From: Flavobacteriales bacterium
GTDB taxonomy: Bacteria > Bacteroidota > Bacteroidia > Flavobacteriales_C > GCA-002722245
Direction of reading: 5' to 3'
DNA: 47,907 bases
Assembly (NCBI GenBank): GCA_002720635.1
Contig: PBJD01000026.1
Coordinates: 1-47,907, forward strand
In this document: positions 37,822 to 45,915 of the stretch, piece by piece
Numbering within the stretch: position 1 is the stretch's first letter
Layout: the number at the start of each line of letters is the position of its first letter
Made by a program: the position numbers and the translations under genes
The notes under the pieces: generated by a model
Databases searched by the model: none
Seen by the model: the letters and a program-made list of their open reading frames with translations, nothing else
Told to the model about the DNA's origin: nothing

Positions 37822-40241
37822 TTCTTAACGAAGATTTTTTTTAAAGTTTTCTTTTCTTTTTTAGGGTTTTCCTCGTAATAACCATGGTTTCCGCCGTATC
37901 CATACCCGTATCCATACCCATATCCGTATCCATACCCATATCCGTATCCATATTTTTTTAATCCTCCATATTTTATATCTCCACCAGCCCCATTAAGAAT
38001 CACTGACAAATTCTTAATTTTTTTCTTGTCTCTTAACATTTGAATATTTTTTAAGAATACTTTTTTAGAAAAATGTGCACGAACAATATATACCGGATAG
38101 TCTACTTTGGAAATTATTGGAAAAGCATCTGTAACAATTCCTACGGGAGGTGTATCAATCACTATAATGTCATAGGATTTTTTTAATTCGTCAATGACAT
38201 CTGTCATTCTGTTACTAATGATTAATTCAGCTGGGTTGGGAGGTATGGGACCCGCAGTTATGAAATGCAGATTTTCCAAATGGCTTTTTTGTATACACTC
38301 TTCCAATGAAGATTTACCAATCAGAAGCGTACTCATTCCAATTGTATTTTGAACATTAAAACCTATATGCGTTTTAGGTTTTCGCATGTCCAGGTCCAGA
38401 ATAATAACTTTTTTTTCTGAAAATGCAATTATTCCACCAAGATTAATGGCTACAAAAGTTTTTCCTTCACCGGAAATAGTTGAAGTTACGGTTATGATTT
38501 TAGATCCTTCTTTGTTAGATATGAATTGCATGTTTGATCGTATTGACCTAAAGGCTTCTGACATGAGGGATTTAGGATTTTTATCTACAATTAATTGAGA
38601 AACGGGTATAACATCTTTATAGGAAGGGATCATTCCTAAAATCGGAATGTTATTTGTGTGTTTGGAGACATCAGATGTGGAGGATACGGTATTGTGAAGA
38701 AGGTACTTAAGAACAATAATTAATAATCCAATTACCAGTCCGGATCCAATAAATATAAGGTAGTTTGATTTTTTTTGTGGAGAAATTGGAACAAGATTAG
38801 CTTTGGCAGGCTCTATGATCTCATTATCTGAAACAAAGCCAGCTTTAACCATTTCGTATTCTGCTTTTTTCGTTAGTAATCTTGAATAGTATTCACTATT
38901 GATATCATACATCCTTTCAAGGTGAAGATAATCTGTGTTGTGATCAAAGTTTACCTCTTGAGATTTTTGTGCAATACGGTAGCTTTCTAGTCTGTCATTT
39001 ATTAATTGTAAGTTGTCTTGTAAATCAAGAATTATATTTTTTGTCACTTCCAATAAATCCTCAATTTCAAGATTAATCTGGAAGTCGATTTCTTTTACTT
39101 GATAGGACTCTTCGGTAATTCGAAAACTTAAAGATCTTTTATCAGATAGTAATTTTCTAAGTCTTGAGGCAGTTGTTGAAATATATTGATTTTTGGAGTT
39201 TAAAAGTAAAACGGAGTAGAGCTCTTCATGACTTATTTTGTTACTGATGGAACTGTAAAAGTTTTTAAAATCTATAAGTGTAGTTTCTAATTTTGTTTTT
39301 TCTATTTGATCTTTGGATGCTAAGTCCAAAGCTAACTTACCGTAGTCAGTTTTTATCTCCTGATTATCCTTTTGCAAGTCTTTGTATGGTTGAAGCAATT
39401 TTTGATAGTACTCCAGTTTTTGATTAATCTTCAGAATCTGGTCATTCGTAAATTTAATCATTTGATTGGCAGATTCTTTTTTCTTTGAAATATTTGATAT
39501 CAAAAAGAGCGAAGAAAGACTGTTTACAATATCAGCGCATTTTTTTGGATGATTTCCAGTGTAGGATATTTTAATTGTATTCGCTCTGGAGTTTTCTATA
39601 TTAACAGACAGACCTTTTGAATAGTTATTTATTAATTGACTTTTGTCAACAATTTTGACAAGAAACCTTTTTCCTGAGTCATTAAGATCATTTAAATTTC
39701 GATTGCTTATATTGATTTTTAGTTCCAGACCATTTATTGAAATCCATTTGTTTACCGGAATTATAAAAGATCCGGAATCAACATCCATTTTTGATATTAC
39801 GGCTGATCCATTTTTGAAATTAATCATTAATGGATAGTTAACTGCTTTTCTTTTTTTGAGTTGATATGAAATCGAAAAGGGATTCGATTGATAGTTTTCC
39901 GTATTAAGAAATTTCCCTTTTGTGTAATAATTCACATCTATGTTAAGGGTTTTTAAGGCTTCACTGAGCATCTTTTTTGATTTCAGTCTACTTAACTCAG
40001 CAACCAAATTAGTTTCATAAATATTTTCAAAATTCATCATTTGATTGACATCATTTTTTTCTGAGATCTTAACAATGCTTGATGAATAATATTGAGGAGT
40101 TGTGTACCTGTTTATAAAGAATGCTATACAGAATCCTAAAAATATTGATAAGACGATAAAAAGTAGATTTTTTCTTATTATTAGTATTGCTAAACTAAGA
40201 TCAAATTCGTCATTAAGGATTGAAAGTTTTTCTTTTTCCAT
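37818..40241 (-). CDS. Polysaccharide biosynthesis tyrosine autokinase (Wzc/BY-kinase)
   Basis: N-terminal Wzz domain, coiled coil, kinase ITVTSTISGEGKTFVAINLGGIIAFSEKKVIILDLDMRKPKTH...YDIIVIDTPPVGIVTDAF; Tyr-rich C-terminal tail. Confidence 0.95.
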   Translation of the reverse strand: MEKEKLSILNDEFDLSLAILIIRKNLLFIVLSIFLGFCIAFFINRYTTPQYYSSSIVKISEKNDVNQMMNFENIYETNLVAELSRLKSKKMLSEALKTLNIDVNYYTKGKFLNTENYQSNPFSISYQLKKRKAVNYPLMINFKNGSAVISKMDVDSGSFIIPVNKWISINGLELKINISNRNLNDLNDSGKRFLVKIVDKSQLINNYSKGLSVNIENSRANTIKISYTGNHPKKCADIVNSLSSLFLISNISKKKESANQMIKFTNDQILKINQKLEYYQKLLQPYKDLQKDNQEIKTDYGKLALDLASKDQIEKTKLETTLIDFKNFYSSISNKISHEELYSVLLLNSKNQYISTTASRLRKLLSDKRSLSFRITEESYQVKEIDFQINLEIEDLLEVTKNIILDLQDNLQLINDRLESYRIAQKSQEVNFDHNTDYLHLERMYDINSEYYSRLLTKKAEYEMVKAGFVSDNEIIEPAKANLVPISPQKKSNYLIFIGSGLVIGLLIIVLKYLLHNTVSSTSDVSKHTNNIPILGMIPSYKDVIPVSQLIVDKNPKSLMSEAFRSIRSNMQFISNKEGSKIITVTSTISGEGKTFVAINLGGIIAFSEKKVIILDLDMRKPKTHIGFNVQNTIGMSTLLIGKSSLEECIQKSHLENLHFITAGPIPPNPAELIISNRMTDVIDELKKSYDIIVIDTPPVGIVTDAFPIISKVDYPVYIVRAHFSKKVFLKNIQMLRDKKKIKNLSVILNGAGGDIKYGGLKKYGYGYGYGYGYGYGYGYGYGGNHGYYEENPKKEKKTLKKIFVKK
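37894..37952 (-). repeat. In-frame tandem repeat encoding (Tyr-Gly)10
   Basis: Coding strand TATGGATACGGATATGGG x2 followed by TATGGATACGGG and TATGGATACGGC. Confidence 0.95.
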
Positions 40242-41048
40242 TTAGGGTTGAATAAGGGTGTAAACCAGTAAAAGTGAGCTTATAAAACCAATTGATGATC
40301 CTATATCAGTTGAAAGTCTGGCTCCATAGTTAATAAACGGATCAATGTATACTATGTCACCAGCCTGCATATTTAAATTTGCATCTTTTATTCCATCAAT
40401 GGTGGAGAGATTTACAAGATATATTTCAGGATCATTTAGTTCTCCTCGAATTATTTTTATTCTACTGGCATTTCCCTCTTGAAATACACCACCTGTTTGA
40501 GCAAGTACTTCAAAGAGAGTAGTATTTTCATTTTGAAGTTGAAAAATACTTGCTGAGTATCCTCCTTGAAAAATATAAATTCTTCGGTTAAATATTCTTG
40601 CGATTACAAAAGGGGAATTAACCTGACTTTCCAAAAGTACTTCAAGTTTCTCTTCAATTTGATTCAGGGTTAAGCCAACAACTTTAATTCTTCCTATAAC
40701 AGGAACTTTAATTGTACTGTCTGAGCGGACTTTGTAGCCAATACCATTTCTTTGATTTCCCATTCCGACCGGACTGTTGCCTCCATTAATATTTCCGCTT
40801 ACCAATCCACCTGTATTGTTATTCATTTGGTTCCCCCCGATATTAACAATGTTGTATCCATCATTAGAGAACATTTGAATTAATATTTCGTCATCTATGG
40901 CAATTTTATACGACTCTTTATAATCTACAGAGTCTACAAATTCTTTGAATTTATAATTAACGGGAGTTTTTAGCATTCTACTCTTGTCCAGTGTAGAGCA
41001 ACTGGAAAGAATGCTGATTACAACTATAAAAAATAAAAACGGTCTCAT
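40242..41048 (-). CDS. Wza-like polysaccharide export lipoprotein
   Basis: Lipobox ILSSCSTLDKS; YKIAIDDEILIQMF; RSDSTIKVPVIGRIKVVGLTLNQIEEKLEVLL; SLBB-like region VLAQTGGVFQEGNASRIKIIRG. Confidence 0.92.
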   Translation of the reverse strand: MRPFLFFIVVISILSSCSTLDKSRMLKTPVNYKFKEFVDSVDYKESYKIAIDDEILIQMFSNDGYNIVNIGGNQMNNNTGGLVSGNINGGNSPVGMGNQRNGIGYKVRSDSTIKVPVIGRIKVVGLTLNQIEEKLEVLLESQVNSPFVIARIFNRRIYIFQGGYSASIFQLQNENTTLFEVLAQTGGVFQEGNASRIKIIRGELNDPEIYLVNLSTIDGIKDANLNMQAGDIVYIDPFINYGARLSTDIGSSIGFISSLLLVYTLIQP

Positions 41049-42232
41049 TTATTTAATATTTTCTTATATAGCTTGTCAACATCATTGATAAGTCGACTGT
41101 AGCTAAATTGATCTTTTACATGTTTCCAACCCTCTTTTTGCATAGCAATTCGTTTAGCATCGTTTTCTATTAGTTCAAGTAGGTTTTTGGCATATGTTTC
41201 AATATCTTCCATTTCACTCAGAAGACCTGTTTTATTTTGAATCACAACATTTTCAATTCCGCCAACATTTGTTGAAGCAATTGGGTTATTTGCTGCTTGA
41301 GCTTCTATTAGGCTAACCGGGGTTCCCTCATTAAGACTCGATAGTGCTATTATATCCATACCGGCATTTACAACATCAATGTTTTTTATCCATGAAGTAA
41401 ACGTTAAAGGGGTCTTTTTAAAAGCTATATTACTTCTTGAGTATTCAATACCTAACTCATCTGCAATAGCAATTATTTCATCTCTTGATTCACCATCACC
41501 AACAACAAAAGCCCGTACTTTTTTATTGGTGATCTCAAGTACTTTTTTGAAAGCTTTAATAAAAAGTTTGTGATTTTTGATGGGAACCAATCTTCCTATG
41601 ATGCCAATAGCTATTTCATCGTCATCAATTTGATATTCAGTTCTGAAAACAGCGCGTTTTTTATCAAGGTTGCACTGAAATCGGTTTAAATCAAAACCAA
41701 GTGGAATAACTTCAATTTTATCCAGGTCAGCAATTTTATGAACAGAACCTAATTCTTGTTTTTGTATGTTTGAAATAGCAACAATTGCTGAGCTTTTTTG
41801 AGCAAGTTTTTTCTCTATTCGCTTAAAAATTCTCGTTTTTGTCTTATTGAAGTAGCTATGAAAAACATGTCCATGAAAGGTGTGCACTACAGCTGGAACT
41901 TTACACGAAAAAGCTGCCATTCTTCCAAGTGTTCCTGCTTTGGAGGCGTGGGTGTGGACGATGTCGGGTTTAAATTCTTCGATTATTTGCTTTATTTTTT
42001 TGTAAGCAGCATAATCATTTCCAAAACGAATAGCTCTTCTCATTTCTGGAATAATTATGGGGTTTAATCCCAATTCACCCAGTATGTGTTGAGATGAGTC
42101 TTCACTATCCTCTTTATCACCACCAATAAGTAATGTCTCGTATTCCTCAGGAAGATATTTCGTAAGATATGCGGCGTTGTAAGTTGGGCCGCCCAAGTTA
42201 AACCTATTAATTATCCTTAAAACCTTTGGCAT
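41045..42232 (-). CDS. Glycosyltransferase family 4 (GT-B)
   Basis: MPKVLRIINRFNLGGPTYNAAYLTKYL; DIVHTHASKAGTLGRMAAF; IGIIGRLVPIKNHKLFIKAF; SSLNEGTPVSLIEAQAANNPI. Start reassigned from 42343 to 42232. Confidence 0.93.
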   Translation of the reverse strand: MPKVLRIINRFNLGGPTYNAAYLTKYLPEEYETLLIGGDKEDSEDSSQHILGELGLNPIIIPEMRRAIRFGNDYAAYKKIKQIIEEFKPDIVHTHASKAGTLGRMAAFSCKVPAVVHTFHGHVFHSYFNKTKTRIFKRIEKKLAQKSSAIVAISNIQKQELGSVHKIADLDKIEVIPLGFDLNRFQCNLDKKRAVFRTEYQIDDDEIAIGIIGRLVPIKNHKLFIKAFKKVLEITNKKVRAFVVGDGESRDEIIAIADELGIEYSRSNIAFKKTPLTFTSWIKNIDVVNAGMDIIALSSLNEGTPVSLIEAQAANNPIASTNVGGIENVVIQNKTGLLSEMEDIETYAKNLLELIENDAKRIAMQKEGWKHVKDQFSYSRLINDVDKLYKKILNK

Positions 42233-42290
42233 TTCAAAAATTATCAATCGCAAAAATAAGTAAAATAATGGAGATAAAGCTTGCGTAAAA

Positions 42291-44189
42291 CTAGAGTTTA
42301 GTAGATTCTTTATACCATTTTTTCCACCAATGTTGAAAAACAATAAATGCCCAAATGGATGCAGCAGAATCTTCCGGGTTACTGGAATAAAGTTTTTTAA
42401 TTAAATCATTGATATAGTTCCAGTTAAATAATTTTTGTTCCTCAATAAATTCTCTATTTAAATAATTGGACTTTATTTCTTGTTCAAGATCTCCTCTAAA
42501 CCACTTTAGTAAAGGCACCTCAAAACCGTGTTTTGGACGCTTAAACAGTTCATCCGGTAAATCATTTTTAAAGGTTTCTTGAAGAATTTTTTTCTTTATT
42601 CCTTCTTGAATTTTAAATTCCTGTGGTATTTGAAAAGCAAATTCCACAACGTTATGATCCAAAAAAGGAACTCTTACTTCGAGGCTGTTGCTCATACTAT
42701 TCAAATCAACTTTTGTAAGCATGTCACTTACTAATACTTGATTTACATCCTGGTAGAGGACTCCGTTAAAATCGTTGGATTCCAATGCAGGGCTCAAAAG
42801 TGTTTTTTTATCGGATTGAAATTTAAATGGATTCGGATTTAAAAGAAAATCAGCTGCTTGTTTATCTTTTAATATTCCAGCCCAATCCCAATATCTTTCT
42901 GTGTTTCCTTTTTTTATTCCATCAGCAAATCTCAGAAGTTGACGATTAAAGTTCCCGATTTTAGAATTTCTTGATTTTGGTAATATTTTCCAGAGTGGTC
43001 TTCCTGCAGAAACAATTTTATTTTTAAGACCATTTTTTCTTGCGAGAAGTTCTGCTTTATGCTTATTGTATCCACTGAATATTTCATCTGCACCGTCTCC
43101 TGATAGCGCTACAGTTGCCTTTTCTCGAGTATGCATACTTAAAATGTTGACAGCTAGTCCGGAGCTGTCGGCAAATGGTTCATCATTATATTCCAGGACC
43201 TTATGCAGTTGTTTATACAAATCATCATTTTTCAGTTCGAAAACAGTATGGTTTGTTTTATATTTTTCTGCTACAAGTTTTGCATACTTTGTTTCGTCAA
43301 ATAACGGTTCGTCTTTATAACCAATGGAAAAAGTATTAAGATTTTTAGTGTGTCTGGATGCTAAAGCTGTAATTACAGAAGAATCGATTCCGCCACTTAA
43401 AAAAGCACCAATAGGCACATCAGAAACTAATCTTTTTGAAACACTTTCTTCTAATAATTCTCTAAGTTTAAATTGAGCTTTTTTGTAATCTGAAAAATTA
43501 TATTTCCCGGGTATGTAAGATAATGTATAATATTTCCTTGTTGTTACTTTTCCTTTTTTCCAAATTAACAATTCACCAGGTTGAAGTTTTTTACAATTTT
43601 CAAGAATGGATAAGGGCTGTGGAATATAATTGAATTTAAAATATAATTGAAGGGAGGATGCATTAATGTTTTTTGAGACATTAAATTGAAAAATCGCCTT
43701 CATTTCCGAAGCAAAAATTAATTGATGCTTATCCTCATATATATGTATAGGTTTTATCCCAAATCTATCTCTGACAACAATGGTTTCCTGTTTTTCTCTG
43801 TCATAAAAAGCAAATCCAAAAAAGCCATTTAAGTCATGTATTCCGGCTTCCCCAAATTCAATCAAATGAAACAGTAAAACTTCTGTGTCAGAGGATGTTT
43901 TAAAAGTATATCCTTTTTTTTTCAGAGCTTTTCTTAGCTCCTTGTAGTTGTATATTTCACCATTAAAAACAAGTGTATATCTTTGATTGGGAGATGAAAA
44001 AGGTTGTTTGGCAGAGTCGCTGGTATCTATAATGCTAAGCCTGGTGTGTCCTAAGCCAATATTTTCATTTATAAATACTCCCTTTGAATCTGGCCCCCTT
44101 GAGTGCAAAGCATCTATGGCTCCATTAAGATTGGAAAAATTAAGTTTTCCGGTTTCGTCTTTTGCGAAAATTCCAACTATCCCACACAT
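42291..44189 (-). CDS. asnB: Asparagine synthase (glutamine-hydrolyzing)
   Basis: MCGIVGIFA (Ntn Cys2); VPIGAFLSGGIDSSVITALA PP-loop; LDHNVVEFAFQIPQEFKI. Confidence 0.95.
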   Translation of the reverse strand: MCGIVGIFAKDETGKLNFSNLNGAIDALHSRGPDSKGVFINENIGLGHTRLSIIDTSDSAKQPFSSPNQRYTLVFNGEIYNYKELRKALKKKGYTFKTSSDTEVLLFHLIEFGEAGIHDLNGFFGFAFYDREKQETIVVRDRFGIKPIHIYEDKHQLIFASEMKAIFQFNVSKNINASSLQLYFKFNYIPQPLSILENCKKLQPGELLIWKKGKVTTRKYYTLSYIPGKYNFSDYKKAQFKLRELLEESVSKRLVSDVPIGAFLSGGIDSSVITALASRHTKNLNTFSIGYKDEPLFDETKYAKLVAEKYKTNHTVFELKNDDLYKQLHKVLEYNDEPFADSSGLAVNILSMHTREKATVALSGDGADEIFSGYNKHKAELLARKNGLKNKIVSAGRPLWKILPKSRNSKIGNFNRQLLRFADGIKKGNTERYWDWAGILKDKQAADFLLNPNPFKFQSDKKTLLSPALESNDFNGVLYQDVNQVLVSDMLTKVDLNSMSNSLEVRVPFLDHNVVEFAFQIPQEFKIQEGIKKKILQETFKNDLPDELFKRPKHGFEVPLLKWFRGDLEQEIKSNYLNREFIEEQKLFNWNYINDLIKKLYSSNPEDSAASIWAFIVFQHWWKKWYKESTKL

Positions 44190-44258
44190 AAAAAGGATGC
44201 AAAAATTATCTAAAGATAGGTAAAGAAATATTTCTTTATCCTATAACTTAAACTACAT

Positions 44259-45203
44259 TTATTTAAATGTTATGTAAATAGTATAAATTACAGGTATCTT
44301 TTTTCCCCCTTCAATCCATGTTTTTAAATCAAGCACTGTTTCTTTTATTATTTCCTCAAGCTCTATATTTACGCGAGATTGTATGTTGATATCTTTAATT
44401 TTCCCATTAGGTGTAACACTAAACTTAAACACTATTGAATTGTTTTCACCGGCTACATGAGCGTCTTTAATTTTGTCTTTTAATTTAAGCATTAACTCTT
44501 TTTCCAGACTTTCATCTCCACCTGAAAAATCAACTAATTCATAAGTTGAGTATTCTTCGTTTTTGTATTTATCAGGAACTTGTTTAAATGATTTTATAGA
44601 CCTTACTTTTCTATTTTTAATTAGATTGGGAAGTTGTAAATTAATCTTTTTTGCCTCTTTAGCTGACCTGGTTTTGCCTTTTTCCATTGTTGAAATAGTA
44701 GACAGGTTATCTGTATTGTTTAGGCCTGGTTTCTTCAATGAATCAGGTGAATTTGATTCAGTATTTATGGAGTCCGGGTTTTCCTTTTTGATTTTAGATA
44801 GGGTCTGGGATGGTTCGTAACCCTTTGAATTTAATTTTTTTAATCTATCACTTGACTCTTTATTTGTTAATGTCTGGACGGAACTAAAATCTTCGGATAT
44901 ATTTTTTTGTAAAAAAATAAAACCTGTTACGAGTGCAATCAAAGAGATACTGAAAATATAAAACCTCATGTTTCCTCTTTTGTCTGAATTGACTGGATAT
45001 TTGAGCAGAACTTCATTTGTAATTCGATTTACGGCAGCAAGGTCTTCCTCTCTAATTAATTCAATAGCGGATTTCGATAAATCACAGTTATCAATCTTGT
45101 GAGTATATTCCTTTATAAGTCCAGGATTGTTTGAATTATTGATTACCAATTCAAATTCATCCTTGGTAAGACCGAGGTTCATATTTTCTTTACGAAGTTT
45201 CAC
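44259..45203 (-). CDS. Single-TM protein with TonB-C-like C-terminal domain; possible sigma-factor partner
   Basis: Cytoplasmic N-terminus, TM FYIFSISLIALVTGFIFL, linker, then FKFSVTPNGKIKDINIQSRVNIELEEIIKETVLDLKTWIEGGKKIPVIYTIYITFK; overlaps the sigma factor gene by 14 bp. Confidence 0.65.
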   Translation of the reverse strand: MKLRKENMNLGLTKDEFELVINNSNNPGLIKEYTHKIDNCDLSKSAIELIREEDLAAVNRITNEVLLKYPVNSDKRGNMRFYIFSISLIALVTGFIFLQKNISEDFSSVQTLTNKESSDRLKKLNSKGYEPSQTLSKIKKENPDSINTESNSPDSLKKPGLNNTDNLSTISTMEKGKTRSAKEAKKINLQLPNLIKNRKVRSIKSFKQVPDKYKNEEYSTYELVDFSGGDESLEKELMLKLKDKIKDAHVAGENNSIVFKFSVTPNGKIKDINIQSRVNIELEEIIKETVLDLKTWIEGGKKIPVIYTIYITFK

Positions 45204-45738
45204 GATGTTCCAACAACGATTTTAGATTTTTTTTACCCTCATGAATGTGAGATTTGACTTCCTTTACTGAAAATTTCGTTTCACTAACGATTTCCGAATA
45301 GCTGAAGCCGCTGAAATAATATAATTCGACACATTTTTTTTGATTGTAACTTATTTTATCCAATGAAGTTTTTAGAATTTCAATTCTTTTTTGCAGAAGT
45401 AGTTCTTTGTCTAAAATTTCATCAAAATCATTTTCAATTCCAATATTTTTGGTTCCGTTTTTAATCTTGAAGCAATGAAATTTGGAGGTGCTATAAACTA
45501 AAGCGTTAAAGTTTTTAACACTATAGTTGCTTATGTCTTCAATTATTATTTTGAATATTTCTTCAACGGCATCTTTAGCTTTTTGCTCATCTTTTAAGAT
45601 GCCTAAAGCAATTGAAGCAACTAAATGCGTGTATCGGGCAAATAATTCTCCCAGTGCATTTATCTCGTTATTTGACTTGTAGATGTCAATTAACTCTCTG
45701 TCTAATAGTTTGTTGTATTTGTTTTTTTTTCTTATCAC
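45190..45738 (-). CDS. ECF-type sigma-70 family RNA polymerase sigma factor
   Basis: ELFARYTHLVASIALGILKDEQKAKDAVEEIFKIII (sigma-2 like), KISYNQKKCVELYYFSGFSYSEIVSETKFSVKEVKSHIHEGKKNLKSLL (sigma-4 HTH); GTG start. Confidence 0.9.
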   Translation of the reverse strand: MIRKKNKYNKLLDRELIDIYKSNNEINALGELFARYTHLVASIALGILKDEQKAKDAVEEIFKIIIEDISNYSVKNFNALVYSTSKFHCFKIKNGTKNIGIENDFDEILDKELLLQKRIEILKTSLDKISYNQKKCVELYYFSGFSYSEIVSETKFSVKEVKSHIHEGKKNLKSLLEHRETS

Positions 45739-45915
45739 TTATGCTGTATGTAATATTAGGGATATTAACTTAAAAATTCCACTAGGGATAGCTAAATTTT
45801 TAATTGACTTATATATTCAGTTCTTTTTTACAAGTGAATTAAAGTATATACGCCTAAATTATTAAACTAAAGCTATGGCTGCTCTCGTTGCTTTTTTACT
45901 TAATTTTACTTCCTT

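Noticed and set aside
42233-42343. N-terminal extension of the GT4 ORF overlapping asnB
   Set aside because: Typical GT4 N-terminus begins at MPKVLRIINRF (42232); the extension reads through the asnB 3' end.
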